A DNA stretch of 64,000 nt from Agrypnia vestita (GCA_016648135.1 JADDOH010011132.1:1-64000); one strand, 5' to 3'; counted from the stretch's first letter, positions 1 to 10,470 are shown. The notes: generated by a model from the letters alone, not told the origin. Translations and numbers: made by a program.

Positions 1-99
1 CTGTAAAAATTTGGATTTGGAATTCCTAACCAAAGAGAAGATATTTGAGATCAAATTTGCCAGTACGGTAAAACGTCAATTTCATATGTAAGGACCTAA
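1..99 (-). mobile_element. mariner element, terminal fragment running off the left edge
   Basis: This is the reverse complement of the first ~100 bp of the intact mariner at 30965-32250, including the terminal inverted repeat that reads TTAGGTCCTTACATATGAA on the minus strand, with only a few differences. The outer end is at 99 and is followed by TA (100-101), the dinucleotide mariner elements duplicate. The rest of the element, including any transposase ORF, would lie to the left of the window. Confidence 0.9.
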
Positions 100-424
100 T
101 ATGTTCGTATGACTAATCAAAAAATAATTAATTTTGTAAATAAAAATATCAATAATCTAATGTTTTCTTTGAGCTGCCATTCTTAAACTTAATTAACATT
201 TTTTTTTTTTTAAATCATTTTAATTCTCTTCACTACCCTTAGACTGGCTTGAAATTCACTTAACTAATTAGTTCTTACTTCACTCTACCATAAATGGGTT
301 TGCCTCACCACATACCACAAATACGCCTGAGCGGTGAAATCCTAGGATTAGTCTCAAGCCCGACCTATTAGGTAAACATCTCATTCGTATTTGCAGGAAT
401 TAATCCTAACCGACAGATACGAGA
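100..424. other. AT-rich intergenic sequence, nothing recognised
   Basis: Homopolymer-T stretches and low-complexity AT sequence. No ORF of interest and no repeat shared with the rest of the window was seen. Confidence 0.5.
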
Positions 425-745
425 GAGTCATGTCACGTGTCGAGGCTAGGGAGGAATGAATGAAAACACCAGAAGTTAAATAGAGATTTATTAATAAACG
501 ATTAATTAATTATTATGCACAAAGTCACTGAGTACGAATAAAACTTAATCCTATATATCCCTTTAATCTACATTATTTCGCAACACATGACTCGTATATG
601 AACACTTTATTATCGTTGTTGCTGGTAAGATGTATTTAACACTTGCTGAACATTATATTCTCGTACGTAGTATTTATCGCTTGTTTTCAACGCCAGTTAG
701 GTACTTCGCTCGATAATTTCGCTCGATATCTGTCGCTTCGTAATT
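425..745 (-). mobile_element. LTR-like remnant, copy 1
   Basis: Read on the minus strand, this segment aligns over ~300 bp with 4110-4490. Shared blocks include gaagcgacag, cgaagtacctaa, agcgataaatact, ttttattcgt, agtgactttgt, cattcattcctc and a terminal cgtgaca. The family's TATA-bearing upstream part and its CA-type end suggest a retrotransposon long terminal repeat, but no internal coding region, primer-binding site or target duplication was identified. It could also be another repeat class. Confidence 0.5.
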
Positions 746-769
746 TACGAAACTGAAAATCAAATAATA

Positions 770-1140
770 ATATATAATCTAATGGTGCAAATATTTAAAA
801 TTAAACATGGATTAGTACCCAAATACTTTGATGACAGGATGAAGCTGAATAAGGATTTTCATTCCTACAATACAAGAGGAAGCGACAACATAAGACTACC
901 AAAGTAAAAGAAAACCACCTCACAAAATTGTATGATGTATAAAGGCATAAAAATCTTCGATAGCCAACCAAAGGAAATTCAAAACATAGAGAATATAAGG
1001 AGGTTTAAACTGAAGTGCAAAAATTTAATTATAAAAACTTTTAAATTATTAGATGGAATGCAATATGTCTCAGTGAAATCATATATTAGCCCACACAACA
1101 TTATGTTTGGAACTAAATTATTAAGATAAATAAATAAAAT
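770..1140 (+). pseudogene. LINE reverse transcriptase C-terminal fragment (jockey/CR1-type)
   Basis: A single frame from 782 to 1129 reads MVQIFKIKHGLVPKYF, then HSYNTRGSDNIRLPK, one in-frame stop at 905-907, and then YKGIKIFDSQPKEIQNIENI. The order 'FKIKHGLVP', 'HSYNTRG', 'G(I/M)K(I/F)F(N/D)SLP.EI' is typical of the thumb/C-terminal region of jockey- and CR1-like non-LTR reverse transcriptases. The fragment is 5'-truncated, as such insertions usually are, so it lacks the polymerase core and endonuclease and cannot be functional. The stop codon near 1127 is followed by AT-rich sequence with an A-run at ~1142-1150, possibly the tail. A second, diverged fragment of similar type lies at 5155-5715 on the other strand. 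Confidence 0.8.
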
Positions 1141-1150
1141 TTAAAAAAAA

Positions 1151-1556
1151 ACTTTTTCTAGCCGTTCCTTGATAGAAATTTATTAATTATATAAGTGTAG
1201 AGATAAATAATATATCCTCTTTTTCCTTCGTTGGTTTTTGATCTTCAGTATTATTTGTGGTTTTGGAATGTAACAGATATTTTATTGCAAGATAAAATAA
1301 TGAAAAAGACTGTATTTGAATCCTGAAAAGATGTTTTTGTAATGCACTATAAAAAGGCATTTGTGAAGTATATATCTGTATAGAATTTGGATGTGACAGA
1401 GAATAGATGAAGACCGCACGCAGTTGAGTTAAATTGAAGTAATGGAAACAAATTCTTCCCTCTCAATTGCGAACGTTACAAACGAAGTGGGTAGATGAAG
1501 GTTCTACGTATAGAGGCACTTATTTTCAACGACTATTTTATTGTCTGTTTTGAGTG
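1151..1556. other. AT-rich intergenic sequence, nothing recognised
   Basis: No supportable ORF, RNA gene or repeat seen between the LINE tail and the first family A copy. Confidence 0.5.
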
Positions 1557-2206
1557 TTTACTCCCTTTATATTATGAACTCGTAGCGTCTGCTTGCTTGC
1601 CGTCAACAAAAACTTTGGATCGATTTTTGACCCTTTTCCCGTGATCAATCGAGCTGAAACTTGGCAAACAGACTCGTGGCGACGATCAAAAAGATCTATC
1701 AAATTTTCGATAAAAAAATTAATAATTATAGTATAATTTCGGATTTTTAGAAATTTTATTGGTTTTTTCAAATTGGAATCATTAGAAAAGTTTGATCAGC
1801 AATGCGATAATGTCACAGAATATTTTCTAAATTTGAATTACTCTGTCGGTATAATTTACAACGGAAAATTTACAAAACAATTGGTTCACAGAGGACGCAA
1901 AATTGGGTTTTTTGAGAAAAAATCAAATAATAATTTATTTCTTTTAGATTTCTGCTTAGTTTTGGAGAATTCTACATTACTCAAATCAGATTCTGACTAA
2001 ATCATTTGACGCTGGAAATTCATAAGGTACGATATTGATGATAATTGAATCTATCAAAATCTTGACATCTCAAAACATCTGACATTTTAGAAATATATTA
2101 AATTTCTGTAAGTTTAGTGTCATATATTTTAATTCGTCTTTAATTATTGTTATATTTTACAAAGAAAGGGAGTATAGTAAAAACTTGGTTTTTATGGGTT
2201 ACTTTT
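1557..2206 (+). repeat. Family A dispersed repeat, copy A1
   Basis: It begins tactccctttat, has aactcg.agcgtctgcttgc near the start, the block ggatcgatttttgaccctt, the block atcgagctgaaacttggca, and ends aaagaaagggagtat.. cttggtttttatgggtta. The extreme ends are inverted (tactccctttt against aaagggagta), and an internal pair gtctgcttgc/gcaagcagac is also inverted. Short peptides can be read through it, but the frame is not kept between copies, so I treat it as non-coding. The behaviour is that of a MITE- or SINE-like non-autonomous element. It abuts copy A2 directly. Confidence 0.75.
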
Positions 2207-2690
2207 TTACTCCCTTTATTAACTCGTGGCGTCTGCTTGCTTGCCGTCAACAAAAACTTTGGATCGATTTTTGACCCTTTTCCCGTGATTTAATCGAGCT
2301 GAAACTTGGCAAGCAGACTCGTGGCGACGATCAAGAAGATCTATCAAATTTTCGATAAAAAAATTAATAATTATAGTATAATTTCGGATTTTTAGAAATT
2401 TTATTGGTTTTTTCAAATTGGAATCATTAGAAAAGTTTGATTACGGCGCGGTGGCCCGATAACGTTGCGGAATATTTTCTAAATTTGAATTACTCCGTCG
2501 GTATGCATAATAGGTACTTCACTACGAATGTCGAAAATCTAAATTGACTGACAAATGTTTTTAGAATTTAATCTTCAAAGCATGAAGTTTAGTGTTATGT
2601 TATATGTTTTATTTCATCTTTAATTGTTGTTATATTTTACAAAGAAAGGAGGTATAATAAAAACTTGGCTTTTATGAGTTACCTTTTTAA
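2207..2690 (+). repeat. Family A dispersed repeat, copy A2
   Basis: Same family and orientation as A1 and joined end to start with it. It runs from tactccctttattaactcg to ggtataataaaaacttggc. It is closer than A1 to copies A7 and A8 in length (~480 bp), sharing cggtggcccgataacgtt, gaattactccgtcggta and taggtacttcactacgaat. Confidence 0.75.
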
Positions 2691-2759
2691 TTAATAATAT
2701 TACTTATTACCGTTTAAAAGAAGATGAGTCAAATTAAAATATATGTGGATATTGTGACA

Positions 2760-2840
2760 GAAGGATTAGTGAACGTTGCATTGTATAAAGTGATTATTTA
2801 AGCCAGCTAATATAATGATTGATACACATCATTTAACAAC
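2760..2840 (+). repeat. Family B dispersed repeat, partial copy B1
   Basis: Contains gaacgttgcattgtataaag followed by aagccagctaatata, the core of a ~190-bp family with further copies at 32720-32905, 39404-39535 and, on the minus strand, 38180-38262 and 52170-52355. Nothing coding is visible; the class is unknown. Confidence 0.6.
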
Positions 2841-3944
2841 ATCTTCGAAATATAAAAATAACATAATCTTCGAGCTTCGTCGCTGTGATAGCATTGTGAC
2901 TTATCTTGATTTAGCTAATAAAATACGCCTCCACGGATTCGCCTTTCAGTCTCAATTACGACGGCACCAATTAACAGCATAACGAATGTAGGCTGGTGGT
3001 CCAAAAATTCTTAGAACGTTTCTCCCAGGAGTGTTGGACCAAACTCCAGAAATTACTCCCTGCCTGGCCCAAGTGAGCTTGAAATCACCGAGTATTTGCT
3101 GGATAAATAGCGGTTTCTGAAGAGTATTTATTCAGCCCTTAAGTGGGGCAATACACCCTTGGAGGCTTTCCCGCCGAGATTAAGGGGTGACCTATCTTTT
3201 CAAATGTCGACTATTGTTTTTACAACAATCCTACAGACCTGTCGGTACTAGATAAGCTGCTTTATTTGTGAAGTTTTACTTTTTTGGCGTATTCAGGGTA
3301 AAAATTTTATGTAGCGAATGTTACGCATGCAAAACTTGTAGCGAAAATGCGATACTAGAACTAACGACGCCATTGAATTGCGAGTTTAAGAATGTTTTTG
3401 TGTGCCATAATTATTTTAAATATTCGAGGTTACATTTCTGTAAGTACGAGTTTTTATACTTTTCAAGAAACTCGATAAAATAATCAACATAGATTAATGT
3501 AGATTTTTAGAACTCAATACTTCGAGTGTCATTTATATACATAATTTTTCTTGATTTTAATTTTTAAGTATAATTTCTACTTCGCGTTCATAAGTACACG
3601 CACATTTTTTTTATTAAAAGCAATTTTTTTAAAATTTATAACCAATAAAAAAAATTGGATTAATTCATTAGAATCATATACAAAAAATGACGTATTACAC
3701 AAAAAAAAAAAAATATATAAAAAATGACAACAGCCACAGTTATAAGGTTAGAATTATCATACTATATTCGTACATCAATCAAATCAATAAAAATATTTAA
3801 AAAAAAACGTGACGAAAAATACGAAGGCGGAATTTCCGCTATCCTGTTTCGTTTATGAAAAAATATAAATGAAAAGAATGCATACATAGAAGAATACAAG
3901 AAAATAATGATAATATAGAAATGAATCGAATGAAATGATTAACG
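2841..3944. other. Intergenic sequence without recognised genes
   Basis: The part around 2890-3250 is less AT-rich than its surroundings and appears single-copy within the window. A cysteine-containing 71-codon ORF starts at 3268 but has no recognisable domain. The remainder is AT-rich with A- and T-runs (for example ~3702-3712). Confidence 0.45.
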
Positions 3945-4495
3945 ATTCGAGAAACATTTAGAAAAGCCTAGAAGCGACGGGAATCTTCTTCTAAATACTA
4001 GAATAATCTAGGAATTTCGAAAATATAATTTCAAGATATAAATTAGGATTCGCCGCTGTAGTTTTTGTTATTGTTGTGTTTGACAGTTTATTTAGTGCAA
4101 AATACGCAAGAGCCGCGAGAAGCGACAGCCGGGGTGGCTTGTCGGAGCTATAAATATAGCGAATAATCGATCGAAGTACCTAATTGGCGAAAATAATCAG
4201 CGATAAATACTGCGAGAAAAAACTGAATGGAATGTTCTAGTGAATGATAAGATTGTAGTACCCAGCGATTATGAAGTGTTTATTTACGAGTGATATATTG
4301 CAAAAAAGTGTAATTTAAATAACGGTGTATTAGTTTTATTCGTTTTTAGTGACTTTGTACATTAAATAGTTAATTTATCATTTTTATTAATTTCATTTGA
4401 CATTAATTTGTCATTAATTAATATATCGCTTATTAATTTCCAGCATTTTGATTCATTCCTCACGATACGTGACAATATTGAGAAATTATAGTCTT
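3945..4495 (+). mobile_element. LTR-like remnant, copy 2
   Basis: Its upstream part (ttcgagaaacatttagaaaa, gcctagaagcgacgg) matches 16775-16815. Its downstream part matches the reverse complement of 425-745 and ends cacgatacgtgaca. Together these suggest a ~500-bp regulatory repeat such as an LTR with U3-like and R/U5-like parts. No coding internal region follows in this window. Confidence 0.5.
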
Positions 4496-5154
4496 TAGGT
4501 ATAATTTTTTATCAATGAAATTATTTTGTCTTTTCTACCCCTTAATCCAAGTCACTTGGAATACCCGACGGATTCGAAAATTTCTTGTTCACATACCCAA
4601 GTTCCGATTCATAGAAACTCGCTAATTATCGCTAGTCTAAGTTCTGTACAAACTATTTGCTAAATTACAGAATCTACCACTTGTTGTACTCGTAAGAATG
4701 TTTAATTTACTCGCATCTCCCTCCTTTAATGAGTACACATTTGAGAGAGAATTTTGTTTAATTTCAAAATCTCAATTTAAATTTAAACAAATAAAAGTAC
4801 AGAGAGATGTTATCGTTTCATCATTAGGTATTCACAATGGTGGCAGAAATTTAAATAATATATTATTGAATATGTTTATTTTTTTTGTTATTTATTAATT
4901 ACTAGCGACGCGGCCCGGCTTCGCCCGGTACAGTTTAAAGTGGTCATATCTTCTAAGATATTTAAGTGACTGATTTGGTATACAGGATAAATGCTTAAAT
5001 TTAATAATAAAGTTGATAAGGATTAATACCGAAGAAATCAAAATTGGCTGGCAAAAGGCTGGAGTATTAAAAATCAGGTAGGAAAGACTGGGGACACTTG
5101 ATCCCCCTTTTTGTTTTTTTACCTCTAATTCCTTTTTTGTATATCAGGTAATGG
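4496..5154. other. Intergenic sequence; short 'cggcttcgcccgg' repeat end near 4900-4925
   Basis: Mostly AT-rich. At 4903-4925 the sequence agcgacgcggcccggcttcg resembles the start of the repeats at 38325 and 41572. A 66-codon ORF at 4698 has no recognisable features. Confidence 0.4.
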
Positions 5155-5715
5155 TGTCTAGTTCAGTTCATAGATATGCTTTAATTTGCTCTTCAATTGT
5201 TCTGTATCCTGTATCTTTTTCATAACGATTGGAAGGTTGTTGAAAAATTTCATGCCTGAGTATATGAAACCTTGTTGATATTTTTTTGTATTGCATTTTG
5301 AGATTTGAAAGTTGTCTCTTAACTTGGTGTTGTGTTTTTTCGAAATTTGCCTGATCGTTTTCTTTGATAAGTTGCACAATTGATACTCTTTTGTATATAG
5401 ATTCCACCTTTCGGACTGGAAACATTTTGAATAGTGTTTGTGTGGGGAATGTTAATTTTTTAAAGTATGACTTTAATAATTGTTCTCTGTATTACTTTAA
5501 TTCGATCTGTTACATTATTATAAGTTCCACCCCACCCTATCATTCCATATTGGAGTAGTGAATGGGCAGTTGCATAATATACCTTTTTTTTAAATACCAC
5601 AAATACGTGGAATTTAATTGGGTATACTTGGTATGATAACCATTTACATTGGTTTATAAATTTTCTAACCATCCCACCAACAGCAGGGAAAGGGAATCGT
5701 ACCAAGTATTCCATA
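5155..5715 (-). pseudogene. LINE reverse transcriptase C-terminal fragment (jockey/CR1-type), frameshifted
   Basis: Reading down the minus strand from 5714, one frame gives VYYATAHSLLQYGMIGWGG, the 'S.L.YG...WGG' motif of the reverse-transcriptase thumb, followed by VTDRIKVIQRTIIKVI. After a stop and frame changes the segment at 5379-5158 gives KHNTKLRDNFQISKC, then FIYSGMKFFNNLP and ends IYELN. These correspond to the 'H.TR..DN.' and 'G.K.FNNLP' blocks of jockey/CR1 LINE C-termini. At least one frameshift and an internal stop make it a pseudogene. The upstream polymerase and endonuclease are absent (5' truncation). Confidence 0.8.
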
Positions 5716-6204
5716 TGTATGGGAGGCTTGATCAGGGGGCAGCATGTCTACATATACTTAGTTAGGTATGCAATTAAACATGTTGAAATAGTTATTGTGT
5801 TCATGAAACTGACTTTTAACAAAATCTTTACTTTTAGACTATCATTTTAAGTACCTGGGAACACAATTCCTTAGTAATTTCTGCTTTTTAGCTGACTCTT
5901 TATCGGTCGGTCTTCTTTACTGAGATTATTTTCGCGTTTTATATACTCCAGGCTACTGGCTCCCAAAAGAAAAGAAAAAAAATCATTAAGAGACAATTCT
6001 CCTTCTTCAGGAGTTCTCCCATAAAAATGTTTAGCAAGTGCCCCCTAACCGGGTGGAGGAGAGAAAATGTTATAAATGTGAAAAAAACTATTTTGACTTC
6101 CTTCTTTTTCATGCGAAATTGAAAAATACATAGATAACGACTTGTATTGGAGAATTAACCACCTCTAACATATTTTCTAAATAACAAGTAATATAATATA
6201 AAAG
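5716..6204. other. Intergenic sequence, nothing recognised
   Basis: No ORF, RNA gene or shared repeat supported here. Confidence 0.45.
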
Positions 6205-6251
6205 TAGAACATAGAGGGTTGTTATAAGCTATAACAACCCTCTATGTTCTA
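6205..6251. repeat. Perfect 22-bp hairpin formed by inverted duplication of a SINE start
   Basis: Arms 6205-6226 and 6230-6251 are exact reverse complements with a 3-nt loop (agc). The arm contains acatagagggttg, which is the 5' end of the SINE at 6646-6869. In this copy the SINE head has been duplicated in inverted orientation. Confidence 0.9.
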
Positions 6252-6455
6252 AAGTTCTGTGCTTAGTGGTCAGAGCACCGGCCCCGGAAAGGAGGTGACC
6301 TGGGTTCGAATCCCAGTAGTAACCTAATATTTTTTCGTGAATTAGATTTTTCTGTATGTCTTTGTAATTGATTAATTAATTTGATTTAAAAATTTCACAG
6401 AACTTTGTTGAAAAATTACAACTTCACAAATATGAATGTGTTCTTGAATATATAT
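6252..6455 (+). mobile_element. tRNA-headed SINE, copy 1
   Basis: The head at ~6262-6324 has a pol III box A-like run (gcttagtggtcagagc) and an exact box B, ggttcgaatcc, inside a perfect T-arm (ctggg / cccag). A ~130-nt body follows (cctaatattttttcgtga ... gaatgtgttcttgaatata) that is shared with copy 2. The stretch between the D-arm and T-arm is too long for a canonical anticodon arm, so this is a retroposon head and not a functional tRNA. Its 5' end is rearranged into the hairpin at 6205-6251. Confidence 0.8.
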
Positions 6456-6645
6456 AATATCTGTTGTATAAATGTTTGTCCAAATAAAATTAATAATTCA
6501 ATAAATTCGGGCATCCATCTAGCGGTGGCATTGCAAAGTAATTTCAACTACCATATCAAAAAAGTGGATTTCTCTATGGACAAAAATAAAAATTAATCAA
6601 TTAATGAAAATAAAAACTACTTTTTAGGTCGATATATTCACGGAA
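6456..6645. other. Spacer between two SINE copies
   Basis: AT-rich sequence with no recognised feature. The 63-codon ORF here starts inside the SINE body and is not supported. Confidence 0.4.
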
Positions 6646-6869
6646 ACATAGAGGGTTGCTATAGCTTAGTGGTCAGACCACCGGCCCCGGAAAGGAGGTG
6701 ACCTGGGTTCAAATCCCAGTAGTAACCTAATATTTTTTCGTGAATTTATTTTTCTGTATGTCTTTCTAATTGATTAATTAATTTGATTTAAAAATTTCAC
6801 AGAACTTTGTTCTGAAAAATTACAACTTCACAAATATGAATGTGTTCTTGAATATATAAAAAAAAAAAT
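6646..6869 (+). mobile_element. tRNA-headed SINE, copy 2 (most complete)
   Basis: It starts acatagagggttgctatagc. The acceptor-like ends ggttgct and agtaacc can pair over 7 bp. Box A-like tagcttagtgg and box B ggttcaaatcc are present with a ctggg/cccag T-stem. The body is nearly identical to copy 1 and runs into an A-rich tail (~6859-6869). Overall ~220 bp, as expected for a pol III-transcribed SINE that uses LINE enzymes in trans. Its last third (aactttgttctgaaa.. caacttcaca) resembles the tandem unit at 9718-10315. Confidence 0.85.
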
Positions 6870-7645
6870 TCGCGAATGTTCGACCTGTTTCTCCATATTT
6901 CTAGTGATTTATGGTTTCTTCCAGTACACTCTTCGAAAGATTTCTATAATGCATAGTTATCATTAATTTTTGGACTCACGTGACAATATGTTAAGACTAC
7001 ATTACTTAAGAGTCCTTGAAAAATAATAAAATACTATTTTAATATACAAATGAAAAATACAACAAAAAAAAATATCACAGTTTATTGTAGTTTTTCTTTA
7101 ATCATTTTTCTGTATCTTTTTTTTTCGTTTAATTTTTTAGTCTCCGTAAAAGTGATTATTTTTTTTTATTTCTTTTTTCTTATTTGTTATTTGTCGTGTA
7201 GTATATTTGCGTTGTATTGGTGTTTTAAATCTGTCTTTCACGTATTTTTCCAATGTAATTTTGCTTATAAGTTGTTTCTGTATCGGTAAGATATATTTTC
7301 ACCAATTGCTCATATTTATCAAATCACATGTATAAATAAGATTTTTGAATTGGAAATGCATCAAGCGAATGTACAATTTCATAATCAGACCAAAATTGGA
7401 TTCTGGAAAGTCAGTTTGTACCAAAAGTTATATATATATTTTCAGACTATTATGCGAAATTCTAAAATAACATTTTATTTTCAATGTGAGTTTTGGTACA
7501 AAAATCAACGCGGCCTTCTTGTGTGATTTTGTACCTTTGTGCATTCTGATCTCGTTGCGGTGTGGATATGAACGGCTTCCTTCAAAACGGTTAAGATGTT
7601 GTGCATGCACATGCACGGTTTATGTGAACTATAATGTAATTAATG
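6870..7645. other. Intergenic sequence, nothing recognised
   Basis: The 79-codon ORF at 7050 is a T-rich low-complexity translation. No real gene is supported. Confidence 0.5.
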
Positions 7646-7649
7646 ATAA

Positions 7650-8357
7650 TATGAAAAAGTATTGTGAGAAGTGTTGTAGATGCATGCGTGGAGAGTGAGC
7701 GTCTGATGAATGTCAGCAAATCGAAAGCGATGGTGATCAAAATAGACGAAAGAATAACTGAGTGTGATGTATTGCCAACAATGAATGCTAAGAACAAGTA
7801 AGTGAACAAGTTTGTGTATTTGCAGAAATATGTTTAGTAGAGACGCCAAGGCTGAGAACGATATTTGCGGGAAATAAAGTGAATGGCGCTCTGAATGCAA
7901 TTATGGCCAATAAAAATTTGTTAAAGGAAGCCAGATTAGCGGTACATAACGGCATTCTAGTGCCATTTCTGATATATGGAAGTGAATGTTGGAATTGGTC
8001 ATAAAGAGTGAGGAATGAACAAATTTGAACTCTATGAATGTAATGCTGGCTGTAGCGTGATAGAATAGAGAATGATAGAATACAGAAAAAATCGCTGAGA
8101 TGGTTATGTCATGTGGAATGTATGAGCGAGGAAAGGATGGTGAAGACAATATATAGAGGCGAGTGTTGAAGGTGGCAAGAAAAGAAAGATCTGGCATGAT
8201 CAGATACTACAAATATTGAAGGATGATGGCCCTGTTAAAAGCCTCAACAATAATGCATGAGAAGATAAAGCCGAAGCAAAATTGGTGTGCCAATATAGTA
8301 GAATATGCTGTTCTATCTTCTCTATCTAACGGCAAGATGGTTAGTTAGTTAGTTAGA
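7650..8357 (+). pseudogene. RTE-like LINE reverse transcriptase C-terminus, decayed
   Basis: Frames in the order NVSKSKAMVIKIDERITECD, NKVNGALNAIMANKNL, EARLAVHNGILVPFLIYGSE, RNEQI and MSEERMVK match, block for block, the better copy at 10471-11180. They correspond to the last part of an RTE-like non-LTR reverse transcriptase ('VP.L.YGSE.W', 'RW.GHVERM'). Several stops and frameshifts are present. The element ends in a short ttag repeat at ~8339-8356, as RTE-type LINEs often end in simple repeats. The 5' portion is missing. Confidence 0.85.
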
Positions 8358-9185
8358 AGAAGTATTTGATGACAATTTAGTTATACCATAGTGCGTGAAA
8401 TTTAAGGTCAGTTTTTTTGCTGAATTGGATAAACTAAAAAAAACTTCACATTCTGCAATTTCCTTTCCGCCCCTTCCATTCTCGTAACGACTTTCAATTA
8501 TAAAAACGTGTCGTGTTTAAGCTCTGTAAGTTGAGCCCGATTTAGGTGGCTCCGCGATGTTATCTTTTAGGACACCGCAGGGGTGGTTTTGACCATTTTC
8601 GCGGGGAGGCGCCCTGTAAAAAGGGTCGTCGTCGCCCGCTTGTTTGTTTACCGCCCCTAATTAGAACAATAAATTAAGAAACAAAACAAAGTTAGAAAGA
8701 AAACAAAACCCGTCCTCCGAGGTGCACGTGAAAAAGTTAATTGTTCTTTTTACGGCGGTACTTTCTTTAAATTATGCCCCTTTGTATCCAGCGTTCTCGG
8801 TTTTTAGAGTTGTTTACTGTTTCATTTTCATAAAAACTAAATATGTTAATATTTTTTTGTACGAGACATATCATACATGCTATTTTATATAATTATATGG
8901 TCGACAAAGTTATGGATTTGACTATATTGTTTTCGTGTTTTACCATTAAATTTGATGTATAATTGTCAAAAAAATCAAAAACCATACACATGTATGCCAC
9001 ATCATGCTGTTTTCTTGTATATTTTTGATTTTATTATTAAAAAAAATTATATCCAGATCTAATATATAAACTTTTCAAAAATATAAAATAATGTCATCAT
9101 TATATATTTAACACTTTAAGATCCAGCGACCGTCAGAAATTATAATATCAAACCTGAAATATTTTCTCTATATGAACAACACTAT
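8358..9185. other. Intergenic sequence with a short GC-rich island (8516-8660)
   Basis: The island contains agttgagcccgatttaggtg, cgcggggaggcgccctg and a cgtcgtcg run, and is unlike the AT-rich flanks. It includes ggcgccctgtaaaaagggtc, also found inverted at 21501-21907. It could be a mobile-element end or conserved non-coding DNA; the sequence alone does not decide. The remainder is AT-rich with no gene. Confidence 0.4.
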
Positions 9186-9285
9186 AGTAGGTAGGTAATA
9201 AGATTTGGATATTATGACATTTGAGTTGGGGGTTTTTTGACAGATAACATGTAATACAGGCACAAAAAATGTGCAAGTATAACGT
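9186..9285 (+). repeat. Family E dispersed repeat, copy 1
   Basis: Shares tttggatattatgacat, ttgacagataac.tgtaat and acaggcacaaaaa with 52040-52130 over ~90 bp. No coding potential; class unknown. Confidence 0.65.
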
Positions 9286-9717
9286 AAAAATAAAAAATGA
9301 TTTATTGATATGTTTAACGGGACAGTCCTATACATTTACGTTATAGTAACAAATCTGAATTTCATATATTTTATTCCGTCCACTATTCGACAATATTCAT
9401 TACCTGACACGATACATTTTAACGTTATACTAACAGAATTTTTTGTACCTTAACACAAAATTAAAAGACAGATGATTACAGTTTTCGCCAGTACATTTTC
9501 CAATACTTTGTATCGACCGACCCTAAACTAAACCCAGTGCTAACTGCACGCTAGTTAGTAGGAGGGAGGGAGCGAAAGCTTGCGCTCTTCTCTTTTTATA
9601 GCCGCGTCTCTTAGTACTCTCGTTTATGTGGCCGGCATGAATACACCACACCAAGAAAATGGGACGCAGCAATTGATATGTGTGGTGACTACGCCCCCGA
9701 GTGATAATAGTACATAA
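9286..9717. other. Intergenic sequence, nothing recognised
   Basis: The part at 9520-9715 is less AT-rich and contains a ctttttatagccgcg run that could be a promoter or LTR fragment. Nothing firm can be called. Confidence 0.35.
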
Positions 9718-10315
9718 TAAGAGGGTTATAAAACTTTGTTCTGAAATTGCAAGTTCACAATAAGAATATGTTCTTTTATATAATCATTCGTATATTAGTT
9801 GACTATCATAACATGTATTAATAAGAGGGTTATAAAACTTTGTTCTGAAATTGCAAGTTCACAATAATAATATGTTCTTTTTATATAATCATTCGTATAT
9901 TAGTTGACTATCATAACATGTATTAATAAGAGGGTTATAAAACTTTGTTCTGAAATTGCAAGTTCACAATAATAATATGTTATTTTATATAATCATTCGT
10001 ATATTAGTTGACTATCATAACATGTATTAATAAGAGGGTTATAAAACTTTGTTCTGAAATTGCAAGTTCACAGATAATATGTTATTTTATAAATCATTCT
10101 ATATTTAGTTGACTATCATGCATGTATTAATAAGAGGGGTTATAAACTGTGTTCGAAAATTGCATTTAACAATACTAAATGTTATTTTATCTAATCCTTC
10201 GTATATTAGTGACTATCATAACTGTATTACTAAAGGGTATAAACTTTTTCTGAATTGCAAGTTACATATATTGTTTATTTTTTATATAATCTTCGTATAT
10301 AGTTTTGTGTATTAA
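9718..10315. repeat. Tandem array, six ~100-105-bp units
   Basis: Units begin at the agaggg motif near 9721, 9825, 9930, 10034, 10134 and 10233. Each reads agagggttataaaactttg, ttctgaaattgcaagttc, then tatataatcattcgtat and gactatcataacatgta. The first four are nearly identical at 104-105 bp. The last two are shorter and carry many single-base losses. The front half of the unit resembles the 3' body of the SINEs at 6252-6869, so the array probably grew from a SINE-derived piece. Confidence 0.9.
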
Positions 10316-10470
10316 TTACACATGTATTATCAGTTTTGCTCGGTAAAAAAAATCAGCTTCGGTTTCATCAAACATACCTTTATGGTGATATCACTGGAGG
10401 TAATATGATATCTTTTGGTTACCTTATTGTTTAACTTACCCCTTGACCTCAACTAGGCAAAACGCTATAC

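Noticed and set aside
1538..2416. Small protein conserved between family A copies (ENLIDL.DRRHES...)
   Set aside because: The frame shifts between copies and the C-termini differ, so the similarity reflects repeat DNA and not selection on a protein.
3268..3483. Cysteine-rich secreted peptide
   Set aside because: The cysteines are irregularly spaced, there is no convincing signal peptide, and no gene context.
6262..6324. Possible functional tRNA gene
   Set aside because: Box B and the T-arm are good, but the anticodon region cannot form a standard 5-bp/7-nt arm, the segment has a conserved non-tRNA body, and it occurs twice with that body: it is a SINE head.
7050..7289. Hydrophobic 79-codon ORF resembling a membrane peptide
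   Set aside because: It is a translation of T-rich low-complexity DNA (Phe/Leu/Ile runs) with no conservation elsewhere in the window.
9718..10315. CRISPR-like regular repeat
   Set aside because: Eukaryotic context, units of ~105 bp repeat in full with no unique spacers, and no cas genes.
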